Shown here: piece after piece, positions 10,440 to 20,806 of the stretch | Position numbering within the stretch: position 1 is the stretch's first letter | How the letters are laid out: each line of letters begins with the position of its first letter | Source: Bisporella sp. PMI_857 | Lineage: Eukaryota; Ascomycota; Leotiomycetes; Helotiales; Helotiaceae | Assembly: GCA_021307315.1 (NCBI GenBank) | Contig: JAJSPD010000156.1 | Span: 1 to 45,586, forward strand | Direction of reading: 5' to 3' | DNA length: 45,586 nucleotides | Program-made: the position numbers and the translations under genes | Notes under the pieces: model-generated | Database searches by the model: none | Told to the model about the DNA's origin: nothing | Seen by the model: the letters and a program-made list of their open reading frames with translations, nothing else

Positions 10440-11870
10440 TTTCTTACCGACAATCTTTGCACAAAGCTGATTCAGGAGGCCCACGCTTAAGTGTCGGCAG
10501 CACACTCTGGCCGGACCAAAACCGTAGCTGTAATAGCTAAGCAATACTAGTGGAAAAGTTTACGCACCGACGTAAAGCGATACATAAACAACTGTAAAGA
10601 GTGCAGACACGCTACAGTATTCAGAAACAAAGCTACAAGCAAGCTACAACTTTTGCCGGTTCCGGAAAAGCCGTGGCAACATATAGCTATAGACTTCAAA
10701 TCGTACTTTACGGACCGTTACGAGTATAATTCGGTACTAGTAGTAATAAACAAGTTCTGTAAACAGTTTATAACGATTCTATGTTACAAAACGACAACTG
10801 CAAAAAACATAGCACAGTTGTTTATTGATCACGTTTACAAGTCACGAGAAGCACTAATTACTATTGTATCAAACAAAGGTTTTTAGTTTATTTCAACGTT
10901 CTGGCACGAGCTTTGTCGAATTCTCGAAGTAAAACTCAAGCTTTCGACAGCGTTTTACTTTTAAACTGACGAGCAAACAGAAATTATAAACCAGTACTTT
11001 GATTAAAAGTTTCGGCTTTTTATAAACTATTATCAAGACAACTGGTCGAGCCTGGTCGCTTTAATGGACTACGTACAGCTGACTTTACTTCACGAAAGCC
11101 TAAGTATGCTATTTCCGTTCGAAGTGCTTAATAAGTACGCGCTAACTACGTTTTATAACTGAAACAGGCCGAAAAAGCCTGTAACAGCCAGAGAAAAGCT
11201 AAACGTGGAAAAAGCAACTGCTTTCGCCAAAAGAATGCATTTTATTTAGAATACGGCCGGTAGCTTGATTCGTAAAGCTCAGGAACGAATAGAAGCGTCT
11301 GTAAATAAACACTGCAAAAACACCGATTTTGGCGTAGACGACTGGGTATACGTGTCGACAAAGAATTGAAAAACCGACAAGCTTAGCAAAAAGCTCGATA
11401 TTCAGAACGCTGGACTTTACAAAATTCTGGCTCGAAAAAGAAACTCTTACCGGCTGCAGCTGCCTGACAATTTACGAATACACTCAGTGTTCGCACTACA
11501 GCTGCTTCGTAAAGCTGCAATGGATCTGTTACTAGGCCAGCTGCTTGTGCCAGAACTACTTATACAAGTTACGAAGGACGAAAAGTGGAAAGTCGAAGAA
11601 ATTCTGGCTGTTCGAGTTCGTAATCGACAGCTGCAGTACAAAGCAAAGTGGGTAGGATACGATATCGACCCCGAATAGTATTCAGCCTTCAATTTCAAGT
11701 ACAGCTTATACAAGGTTAGAGACTTCCACTTACGCAACCCTATACTCCGAGGGCCGCCGGCGAACCTACTGGAATGGATCAAGGAGTGGGAACAAGGCAA
11801 AAACGACTACGACGAGCTAGATGACAATTCGGAAGCATCAGAAAGCTTGAGGGCAAGCTTTTTCGGAAGG
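10440..11870 (+). pseudogene. Integrase with C-terminal chromodomain, remnant
   Basis: An integrase zinc-binding Cys pair lies near 10590 (CKECRH), followed by the catalytic core (PWQHIAIDF; IVSNKGF, where the second DDE aspartate is replaced by Asn; then a DEQTEIINQ glutamate segment). The C-terminal part from about 11400 is much better kept: VFALQLLRKA, then a chromodomain KWKVEEILAVRVRNRQLQYKAKWVGY with one stop at 11677-11679, then a W-I-K-E-W tail. The chromodomain would steer integration to marked chromatin. Confidence 0.8.
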
Positions 11871-11879
11871 GGGGGGTGA
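11865..11879 (+). other. Polypurine tract of the gypsy element
   Basis: The purine run GGAAGGGGGGGGTGA directly precedes the 3' LTR, the normal place for the plus-strand DNA primer of LTR retroelements. Confidence 0.8.
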
Positions 11880-12082
11880 TGTCACGGCGCTGGCGCGCTT
11901 ACAGCTCCTTTATGGCCTAACAGCCCGTAAGGCATCCACATTGGGGATCACGCGGAACGCCACGTGGCCCAAACACCTGTATATATGCTTCCCTCTCTGC
12001 CTCCATAGTCCTGTAGTTCTATTATTCTCGATTCTTACCCGTATTACTTTGAGCCGTTGCTCTTATTCTACGTGCCGTGACA
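11880..12082 (+). repeat. 3' LTR of the gypsy chromovirus
   Basis: This 203-bp LTR has the same ends as the 5' copy and is followed by the second GATAC target-site duplication at 12083-12087. Confidence 0.9.
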
Positions 12083-12421
12083 GATACCACCACTTTATTT
12101 GGAGGCTTTCTCAACATACCACTTTTTTAAAACAGTGGTATATGAGATATCTTCCAAAAAAATAGTGGTATTCCAGAAATACACAGGTGTAGTGCTTGTC
12201 TTTCTGGAATACCATCATTTTATACTACTGTTTTGTTGCTAAAATACTAAAATAAATTACTACATGACTCACAAACTATTGAATTCAAATAATTCTTTCT
12301 TTGAAATCATTCTTTTTTATTGTGTATTCGACGACGATATACTTCTTTTTGTAACAGCTAGCTGAAAGCTTTTCAGCTGTAGTACTTTCAGGGCTGCAAG
12401 CGGCACGCTTCGCTTATGGCT

Positions 12422-12536
12422 AGCTACAGGCTTACAGCTACGGCAGCTACAGGCTTACAGCTACAAGAACTACAGGCATACAGCTACAGCAGCTACAGAC
12501 TTACGGCTACAGCAGCTACAGGCTTACAGTTATAGC
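12422..12536 (+). repeat. 23-bp minisatellite, five units
   Basis: Five consecutive 23-bp units match AGCTACAGGCTTACAGCTAC plus three variable bases, with one to three mismatches each. The array lies inside the inverted-repeat DNA element. A (CGA)n microsatellite follows at about 12711-12731. Confidence 0.85.
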
Positions 12537-13636
12537 ACAGTTAAGTTTTTCCTGTTAAACTTACAAGTATACTTTTAATATCAATTTATTACTATTGCAA
12601 CTATATCGCTAGTTACGTGTTTTCACCTGTTGTATTGCAATCTTTCCCGCTGCTCTTTTTCTGCTACACTTTCTGTAGGCTGTCGATATTATGTTGGAGC
12701 TACGTAATAGCGACGACGACGACGACGACGAGCTTTTAGAGGTCGATAACAAATGTTTTCGATCAGGAACTTATTGAGCCTACTTCACTTGAATTACGAT
12801 TTTTTACAAAGTCAGGAAAAGCGTATAGAATATAAATTGATTTTTGGAATGAAAGCAATAAAAGTACATTGATTTTAGGCCCATATTCTATTTACAGCGT
12901 ACTTACAGTTTGCCTACAGCGAGTGTTGGAGGCTTTCTGAAATACCACCAGTTATTTGGAAGCTTTCTCAAATACCATCAAAAGTGGTATCTGAGAAAGC
13001 CTCCAAATAAAGTGGTGGTATCCGAGAAATATGGGCACTTTTTGGTGGTATCCCAGATATTTGCCGTACTATTATTATAGCGTGTGTAGTATTACTACAG
13101 TGTATGTCGTTACAGCGTGTGTCGCTGTAGTGCAAGTCGTTCCAGCGTGTATTACAGGCTTTACAGTAAGTGTTGACGAATATCTGATATACCACACATT
13201 TGTTGACGTATATCTCATATACCATAAAAGTGGTATATGAGATATTCGTCAAAAAAAGTATGGTATATCAGATATATGGCCACTTTTTTGTGGTATATGA
13301 GATATTTGCCGTTCTTTTAAACCCTCTTTCCTAATCACTGAGACTGCTGCAGGGGGACCTGAGCAATTCCTATATAGTAGCTGACAACTGGAAATAGCGC
13401 AAAGTGGTATGGGCAAGTTCCATGATGTTCCAAGGGCAAGATCTGGCAGGTGACTGAAAATATTCGGGAATTATTCGCTGATAACCGTTGGTTGCTGACC
13501 CGCAAAACTCATCAGATGAGGTGACGAAAAATTCGCAATATGGAATGTGAAATTAATGCATCGCTCTTGTTCGCTGTGTTGGGGCACTCTGTCATCGGAT
13601 CCCGCACTTTGTGGACCTCTTGGAGACTGGCCAGGG

Positions 13637-13860
13637 TGTCAGGGACCTGGTCCTATTTCGCTTAGAGCCCGTAGGTCCCAGCCCCTGACACCACAGGGCC
13701 CACTTACACTGGCCCTGGCTAATCTCCTGTATATAAAGCGCTGGTTTCCTTCTCTTCTTCTATCTGTTGCTTGTTCTTTTCGTTATAACAATTGATAGCC
13801 GTTCATACTTTGAGTCTTTTCCCCTGAGATCTACGGATCGAGATCTATGTTCGCCTAGGT
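13637..13860 (+). repeat. Truncated family A LTR
   Basis: This is colinear with the LTRs at 162-412 and 18876-19106 from TGTCAGGG through the TATATAAAGCGCTG promoter and the GATCTACGGATCGAGATC segment. The last part, which should end in TGTTACA, is missing; alignment stops near 13857. Confidence 0.75.
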
Positions 13861-13869
13861 AAGCATAGT

Positions 13870-14028
13870 TGGTGGTCAGAGCTAGATGAGCAGCGCTTGC
13901 TGGCATATAAAAAAGAGGGCAAGACTTAGGCGTGGATCTTTAGGAAATTTCCAGGCAGGACTCAGCCTGCAATCCGTACACGCTAGAACATGGTCCAGTC
14001 CAGAAGCAAAGAGGATACTTCCCGGTAG
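13870..14028 (+). pseudogene. Myb/SANT-like DNA-binding domain fragment with two in-frame stops
   Basis: One frame reads WWSELDEQRLLAYKKEGK, then a stop, then AWIFRKFPGRTQPAIRTR, then a stop, then NMVQSRSKED. The layout of spaced tryptophans and the FPGRT-x-x-A-I-R-T-R helix is typical of fungal Myb-like domains. Both stops (13927-13929, 13984-13986) fall where the family has tryptophan, so both are explained by TGG to TAG. Frames before and after show no further homology. It is a relic of a regulator or of a transposon-borne Myb-like protein. Confidence 0.6.
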
Positions 14029-14660
14029 GTGATCAGGCAGCCCTTACTTTGTGTGCCTGTTCTTTTTTAGTGTCCAGCTTAGTGTCCGAAACGGCGTGTC
14101 TCATGGTTAAGGCAGCTGTGATTTCCATAAAGCAATCATTTTTCAACTTCTATTTCCATTTTTATATCCGCATCGTATTATCGTCAGCTATCCTTTACCC
14201 ATAAATCCTGTCGGATATTGTAGTTACTTTGCATTGACTTGCGAGGAATCAAAGTGAAATTCTGTACTGACCTGACTTGGTGGGCTCTCTTTAAACCGAC
14301 CAGCAGTGGGCCAAAAATGAATTCTGCTATACTATTTTCACGGGGGGTTGAGCTTCATATCAACATCAAGCTCAAGGTATATCGCTCTCTTTACGTGATG
14401 CTTTAGGGCACAGCCTCGTCCAGGGATTGCGTGATGCATCCGTATCTTATCACTACATTGCTGCGCCACATTCAAGCGTGAGGCTCAGCCTCGAGCCAAC
14501 CTGGCCCTGACCTTTAATTCTGTTCACAAGCTCAACCTTTATACCACCTTCCAGCAACTTCACATTTGTCGACCTTGCTACATCGCATGGATCTTACCTG
14601 AACATCCTTGCCTTAAGCGCTCCTTATCTATGGTATCGACAGGGATACCGACGCTCCAAC
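14029..14660 (+). promoter_or_regulatory. Upstream region of the HET-NB-ARC-TPR gene
   Basis: No gene is present. The last 150 bp become pyrimidine-rich, with CAACTTCACATTTGTCGACC-like leader sequence before the start at 14661, as is common in fungal 5' leaders. No TATA box or named site can be assigned. Confidence 0.4.
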
Positions 14661-17600
14661 ATGCGCCTATTAGAGCGTGATGCTAAAGGCAAGTTCAGCT
14701 TGACCAAGGACCTTACCAAAAGTATCCCAGCCTATGCAATACTATCCCACACTTGGGGAGATGATGACCAAGAGGTTACTTATAAAGACTTAACGGAAAG
14801 CTCGGGGGAATCTAAGGCTGGGTATAAAAAACTTCGCTTCTGTGAAGAGCAGGCTGCCCACGATGACCTTCGATATTTCTGGGTAGACACTTGCTGTATC
14901 GATAAAAGCGATGCGGTTGAGCTTCAGAAAGCTATTAATTCCATGTTTCGATGGTATAAGAATGCGGCGAAATGTTATGTTTACCTCTCGGATGTCTCGG
15001 TCCCTGATAACAAGGTCGAGAAATGCTCTAGTTTCGAATCAGATTTCCAATCAGCCAGGTGGTTCACCCGGGGCTGGACGCTTCAAGAGCTTCTTGCTCC
15101 CTCATCAGTCGAGTTCTTCTCAGCTGATAATAAGCGGCTTGGTGACAAGTTATCCCTCGCACGTTTAATCCACAAGACAACAGGGATCCCAGTCGAAGTA
15201 CTTCAAAAATATGACCCGACAAAATCCAGCTTTGATGAACATTGTCATGGGTAGCAAAAAGAGAGACTAAACATGAAGAAGATATGGCTTACTCTCTGTT
15301 GGGTTTTTTCGGTATCTTCCTACCACTTATTTATGGGGAAGGGCGAGAGAATGCGTTTCGGCGGCTCCGAGAGGAGGCTAAGAAAAGTGCTAAAAGTCGT
15401 GAATTAGATAAACTTTTGGTTTCCGACGTAGAGAACCAGGCAAAGTTCACAGTGCCCTTTGTTCGCGATCCAAAGTTCGTTGGCCGAGAAGATATAATGC
15501 AAGAGATTACGAACCGGCTCAAGATGCAGCGTCGTGTAGCACTTTGCGGCATTGGAGGTATCGGGTAAGTTCTACACCTGTAAAGGCTAACATTGCTAAT
15601 ACTTGTACAGAAAGTCGCAGATTGCGATCGAATACTGCTACATATGGAGAGATCGCTACCCGTACAGCCATGTATTCTGGGTACACGTAAGTACGTTGGA
15701 CAGATTTGAGCAAGCGTATAGAGATATCGCAAAAGATATGTGTATACCAGGGAGTGAGGATCCACAGAACGATACTCTTATTCTCGTCCGGGATTGGCTA
15801 AGCAAGCCTGACAATGGGTCATGGCTCATTGTTCTGGATAATGCGGATGATCCTGACCTCTTTTTCGAACTGAATCTATCCGTAACGAATTCAAATCACC
15901 CACTTATTAGTAATTTCGTGCCCCAAAATGCCAATGGATTCGTGATTACCACCACTCGAGACAAAAGAATTGGTCTACGCTTAACAGATGGAGGAGAGGA
16001 AATCATGATCATGCCATTGGCTTCAAGAGATGCCGAGCAACTCATGCGGTCTAGGATACCCGGATCAATAGGTGTAAATGGTGGTGATATACGAACCCTC
16101 GTTGAGATACTAGGGTATATTCCATTAGCAATCACTCAAGCAGCTGCGTTTATTCAAGAAAATAGTATGACGGTCAAATCATATATCGAAGAGCTCAAAG
16201 CCAGTGATTCAGATTTGCAAGATTACTTGGACGAGAACTTGCCAGATCCTCGGAGATACCCAGATAGCGAAAACTCTGTCACAAGGACGTGGAAGCTTTC
16301 GTTTGATCAAATCGCAAAATGCTTCCCTCGAGCTGCCGATCTGTTATCACTTATGGTTCAGCTAGACCGGCAAGCAATTCCGAAGGCACTCCTGCAACAT
16401 AAAAGCGATCGCAGTATTGAGTTTAACAAAGCAGTAGGGACATTGCAAGCGTACTCGCTGATTCGGACCGAGAAGGGGGGTCGCATTTTGAGGTTCATCG
16501 GCTTATACAGCTATCAACGCAGAAATGGTTAAGTTTACAGAAAAAACAAACGGAATGGCAAGAGAAAGCTTTAGAGTTGATGGTTGAAGAATTCCCAAGT
16601 GGGCTTTATGGGACATGGGAGGACTGCGAGAATCTCTTTCTCCATGCAAAATCTGTCGCAAAATATGGTTGTATTAACGAAGTAATACTCCTTCAGCGAG
16701 CTATATTACTTCAAAATATAGCGAGATACGATGAGAGCCAGGGGAGATATGAGACCGCTTATCTACAATACAAAGACGTACTACAGGTAAGGGAGAGTAA
16801 ACTTGGTAGGAGGCACCCAGATACTCTCACAGCCATGAATAGCCTCGCTCTTGTGCTCGATAGGCAAGGCAAGTACGCTGAAGCAGAGACCATGAACCGC
16901 CAGACGCTCGAACTTAGAGAAGAAGTTCTCGGCAAAAAGCACCCAGATACTCTTACGACCATGAACAACCTCGCTGGAGTGCTCGAAAAGCAGGGCAAGT
17001 ACGCTGAAGCAGAGACCATGAACCGCCAGACGCTCGAACTTAGAGAAGAAGTGCTCGGCAAAAAGCACCCAGATACTTTTACAACTATGAACAACCTCGC
17101 TCTTGTGCTCGATAACCAGGGCAAGTACGCTGAAGCGGAAACCATGAGCCGCCAAACGCTCGAGCTCTCAGAAGAAGTTCTCGGCAAAAAGCACCCATAT
17201 ACTTTTACAACCATGAACAACCTTGTTGGAGTGCTCAATAGCCAGGGCAAGTACGCTGGAGCAGAGACTCTGAACCGCCAGACGCTCGAGCTTAGAGAAG
17301 AAGTGCTCGGCAAAAAGCACCCAGATACTCTTACAACCATGAACAGCCTTGCTTTTGTGCTCAATAGGCAGGGCAAGTACGCTGAAGCAGAGACCATGAA
17401 CCGCCAGACGCTCGAACTTAGAGAAGAAGTTCTCGGCAAAAAGCACCCAGATACTCTTACGACCATGAATAACCTGGCTGGAGTGCTCGATAGCCAGGGC
17501 AAGTACGCTGAAGCAGAGACTATTAACCGCCAGACGCTCGAGCTTTTGGAAGAAGTTCTAGGCAAAAAGCACCCAGATACTCTTACAACAATGAATAACC

Positions 17601-18016
17601 TGGCTGGAGTGCTCGATAGCCAGGGCAAGTACGCTGAAGCAGAGACTATTAACCGCCAGACGCTCGAGCTTTTGGAAGAAGTTCTAGGCAAAAAGCATCC
17701 AGATACTCTTACAACAATGAATAACCTCGCTCTTGTGCTCGATAGGCAAGGCAAGTACGCTGAAGCAGAGACCATTAACCGCCAGACGCTCGAGCTTTTG
17801 GAAGAAGTGCTAGGCAAAAAGCACCCAGATACTCTTACGAGTGTTTATTGTCTTGCCTATTTACTTCAGAATAGAAGGGAGTATGAAGAGGCAACGATAC
17901 TCTTTGAAAGGGCCTGTACTGGGCTTAAGTTAGTATTAGGCTCTGAGCACCCAACAACTATAGCTTGCATAAACCACTATTCGGCTATGTTGGCGAATAT
18001 AAGGGAAGGAAATTAA
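14661..18016 (+). CDS. HET-NB-ARC-TPR NOD-like receptor, split by two frameshifts
   Basis: The start at 14661 has A at -3. Segment 14661-15240 encodes a HET domain: YAILSHTWG near residue 25, FWVDTCCIDKSDAVELQKAI, then FTRGWTLQELLAP. A one-base loss near 15240 shifts the frame, and homology resumes with SWVAKRETKHEEDMAYSLLG. A 46-nt intron (15565-15610, GTAAGT..ACAG) sits inside the P-loop codon run GIGGIGKS. The NB-ARC domain follows (WLIVLDNADDP Walker B, TTTRDKR, GYIPLAITQAA). A second one-base loss at 16488-16490 interrupts the linker before the TPR part, which then runs open to 18016. TPRs sense ligands, NB-ARC is the nucleotide switch, and HET is the cell-death effector in this family. 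As read, no full-length product is made: it is a recent pseudogene, or the sequence has indel errors in T runs. Confidence 0.85.
16801..17935 (+). repeat. 126-bp tandem array encoding 42-residue TPRs
   Basis: Nine 42-codon units follow each other in frame; the first eight are almost identical (LGKKHPDTLTTMNNLAGVLD type), and units 6 and 7 are identical in protein. A diverged ninth and a partial tenth unit close the array. Such uniformity points to recent duplication or gene conversion within the array. Confidence 0.9.
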
Positions 18017-18875
18017 GATTAGTAATATTTGAATTTGGGCTTAATTAAGGCGGAGGGCATTATCCATTCCAATCCCAATACGCTCTTCGCTTCCAGAAAG
18101 CAAGCCATTCCTGCTCAGGATTGCTTCCCAACACTAACAAGTGAATACTTCTGTCAGTTAATAGTAGAGACCTCCGTGTGTTGAGTATGGCTTTCCTGGG
18201 CGAACCCCCAGTTTGAAGAGCTCTCTGCCGTGCTTGGCCGTTAACCAGGAGAGCTCCAACTCGGTTCTCATCCTCCTTCGGGTAATGGATTTTGTTATTG
18301 ACATCAGGAATATGTTCCAGCGTTACCAGAATTTGTCAATTACTAGAAATATGTTTTCCGTGATTGCCACAAATCTATGTGACTTTGCCCTGCAGATGCA
18401 TGATTCGTTCTGTTTTCTATTTCCCCACGTCGTCTAAGTCTGCCTGCCTATAGCTGTCGTCTTGCCACCTACTTGACTGGCTTTAGCCGGCATACCTCGT
18501 CTCAACCCTCATCCGGTCGAGGGACTGTGTCGCCCGCAGAGGCAGGCCGTATCCACAGAAATACGACGCGTACCCGACCCTAGAATAGCAGAGCCGTTAA
18601 TGCCGGGGCTTTTGCATGGCGAAGAAGCCGTCAAGTAGCAACAACGACAGTGAATGAGCGACAGCGATCCCGATTCCAGCAGCGACGATAATGAATGTTT
18701 GAGCGAGGAGGGCTCGGCTAATATAGGTCATGTGCGCTCCAGAGCAGGGACGCGACAGCTTTGGGACACCTATCAGCCGTGCGCAGCGGCCACGGGGGCT
18801 TCTTAGCTTACCGTGAACGATCTCGGTATATTACACACGAACCCAATTGCCTTTGTAGCCGCTCAAAGGGCTCTA
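18017..18875. other. Intergenic region with no convincing gene
   Basis: The first part is presumably the 3' UTR of the NLR gene. A 50-codon Ser/Asp-rich frame (about 18655-18807, MSDSDPDSSSDDNE) has no recognisable domain and may be a transposon fragment. Nothing else can be supported. Confidence 0.35.
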
Positions 18876-19106
18876 TGTCACGGCCCTACCTCGCTTAGGG
18901 CCCTTTGGGGCTCGGCCCCTGACACCACAGGGCCTCGCTTACACTGGCGCCCTGGCCAGTCTCCTGTATATAAAGCGCTGCTTTCCTTCCCTTCTTCCGT
19001 CTGTAGCTTGTTCTCTTCATTATAACAATTGATAGCCGTTCACACCTTTGAGTCCCCTCTCCTGAGATCTACGGATTGAGATCCCTGTTCGCCTTGAGTT
19101 GTTACA
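18876..19106 (+). repeat. Solo LTR, family A, copy 2
   Basis: This block runs from TGTCACGG to TGTTACA, 231 bp, with TATATAAAGCGCTG inside. Flanks are CTCTA and CCCTA, which differ by one transition and are probably a decayed 5-bp TSD. Confidence 0.8.
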
Positions 19107-20211
19107 CCCTATCCACTTCCTTTTCCGCCGTATCGCACGCCGAAGATCGACAAGCCCTCTCTATTTTCGTGCTACCCTTTCTGTCACGGTTAGCACATGA
19201 CCGCTTCGCGTGTGTTGGGCGAACTTGACTCAGCCGACAGCTCTCGAGTTTTTTACTTTTTTGTCTCTTTAGTTGAGTATTTTCATATCGAAGCACCTAC
19301 AAACCGCTTTTCCAGGCTTGTGGACCGTGCTCGTGACGGGAACCCTCTATCGAAATACCTTTCGAAACATGAGGAGCGTTGATCCCAGCTCAGATAAACT
19401 GCATTTGGCCGTCTGCGATTGCTTCGGATCAAATCTACAAATAAAATAAAAGCAAGCTCGTCGTGCTTCGTTTTGGTTCTCGGGCAAATCGCTCTTCGAC
19501 GTTTTAGTTGGCGATGTCGGCCTCGTTTCACCCCGCATTTTGAGTCGCATAATCCTGATCAGCTCCTTTGGCCATCAATATTTGTTAGGCCGTTCGAGGC
19601 GAAACAGCTGCCTCCGCATTATAAAGTAAAAAGCGCATCTTTCTTGCCATCGGGATGAGGACACGCAGAAGGCGCTCCGCCTTTTGCAGGCCTCACTCTG
19701 CCCCTCTGATAGAATTAGTTTCGCGATGGTAGGGGTCGGGCCGTCACGAGCCGTAAGCGACTATGTACTGTAGTGATGTGTTGTCAAACCCCACTTTCCA
19801 GGGGTAATTTAAGGCAGGGGGCAGAAGGACGAGAGCAAGATATCTAACAACTTGGGCGGTGGCTGATGGCTTTGCAGCAGCTTTCTCGGCCGCTTAAAGC
19901 AGGCGTCAATACGGAAGCGGAGTTGGCAGTCAACGTCGACCTTTGCTTAAATAAAAGGCGTCATCCGAATAGCTTTTGAGCCAGCCACTTAAACACCTAG
20001 TACGGGTCTTGAAACCTAAGTCTAGCTGAAGGTAGCTTTTGTCACGAATATCTATAAGAATCAAAATATTGACTACTTTGTTGCGATTAGAGGAGCATTC
20101 GATTTACGAGGCTATTTTGAAGGAACATTACAATTCTACGCGCTTGTACGTTTTATACATCAAGGATTTTCGAAAGCTAAGAATTGACTAGAGACCAAAC
20201 GTTCGGGAAGC
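19107..20211. other. Region without recognisable genes
   Basis: Several overlapping frames of 60-82 codons occur on both strands (19102-19658), but none shows a domain or a fungal-type start context. I see no intron signals that join them. It may hold old transposon sequence. Confidence 0.3.
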
Positions 20212-20406
20212 ATGTGTAGCATTACAATTGTTGAATGGTCCGAGTGTGGTTGCGCAATACGTCAGGATGCTGAGAAGTGTCCTCTAAATCCTCCTAATCC
20301 ATATACTTGCCCAAATGTCAACTGGGTTGATAAACCTAAAACGGAGACTGGCCATTGCGGCTGTAAGGCTCAGACGCCAGACAGTTCGTCAGCAAGCGAT
20401 GGTTGA
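20212..20406 (+). CDS. Small cysteine-rich protein
   Basis: The 64-residue frame has seven cysteines (residues 2, 12, 14, 23, 33, 49, 51) in CGC and CPN-type settings, and a Ser/Asp-rich tail. There is no signal peptide, so it is not an obvious secreted effector. It resembles small cytosolic Cys-rich hypothetical proteins of ascomycetes that begin MC and carry a CGC pair, but this is a pattern impression only. It stands alone, with 400 bp of empty sequence after it. Confidence 0.4.
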   Translation: MCSITIVEWSECGCAIRQDAEKCPLNPPNPYTCPNVNWVDKPKTETGHCGCKAQTPDSSSASDG

Positions 20407-20806
20407 GACTTTAGGTGGAAGGGTTCAGGAGCCACCTCTCCTGAGTGGCAAGGTGTATTTCAGCATGTAATTGCCGGTGTTGGCTAGAAAGCAGATAGCA
20501 ATCTGATCTAAAGACTGAAAAGCCGCGGTTCCCCATTATATGAAAAGCCTTCCTGAGACCCAAACCAGTGATCTAAACTCGCGATCCAAACCCGTTATCA
20601 ATCCCTCCATCTAACCCGGCGATCATATCTAATAGCTTTTCCCGGCCTGGTAATAGACCCTGTCCCTTTCCTACGAAGAACCTGTAGCAAGTGTAGTTTG
20701 TATAATAGATGACAAAAGGGCTTCAAGTGTATAACAACGCTAACTAATTCGCACGATGCCTCAACTCATGGCTGTTGTATAGTAGACGCCTAGGTTAGAA
20801 GATATC
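20407..20806. other. Intergenic region with no gene seen
   Basis: No open frame, repeat or signal was recognised in this stretch. Confidence 0.4.

Larger units (their letters stand above)
5691..12082 (+). mobile_element. Ty3/gypsy chromovirus, near-identical LTRs, decayed interior
   Basis: The 6.4-kb element has 203-bp LTRs on both sides, a purine-rich tract just before the 3' LTR, and a perfect GATAC target-site duplication (5686-5690 and 12083-12087). Internal order is gag with zinc knuckle, protease, reverse transcriptase, RNase H, integrase, chromodomain, the standard chromovirus order. The interior is full of stops and frameshifts, so it cannot encode working proteins. The LTRs differ at only about two positions. 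A 259-bp solo LTR sits in its leader. No clear primer-binding site was found after the 5' LTR. Confidence 0.9.
5641..13313. mobile_element. Non-autonomous DNA element with long inverted repeats, interrupted by a gypsy element
   Basis: The left arm starts ACGGCAAATATCTGGG at 5641, stops at 5690 and resumes at 12088-12128. Its reverse complement is present without interruption at about 12985-13073, with only a few mismatches over about 85 bp. Without the gypsy insertion the element to 13073 would be about 1.04 kb. A second, more diverged set of the same termini occurs at 13164-13313, ending again GATATTTGCCGT, so either 13073 or 13313 may be the true right end, or a related element abuts it. 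Further GGTATnnnAGA-type subterminal repeats occur at 12140-12220. No transposase is encoded and no TSD could be fixed. Confidence 0.65.

Noticed and set aside
5752..12165. Twin small ORFs at 5752-5934 and 11941-12165
   Set aside because: They are translations of the two LTR copies, which are non-coding promoter sequences.
13861..13885. Primer-binding-site-like TTGGTGGTCAGAGC just after the truncated family A LTR
   Set aside because: The LTR lacks its 3' end here, and the bases belong to the start of the Myb-like coding fragment.
16759..17817. A 352-codon minus-strand frame across the TPR array
   Set aside because: It is the mirror of a repetitive 126-bp coding array on the plus strand; it has no start context, and its SSSVWRL..SAYLP repeats are antisense translations of the TPR.
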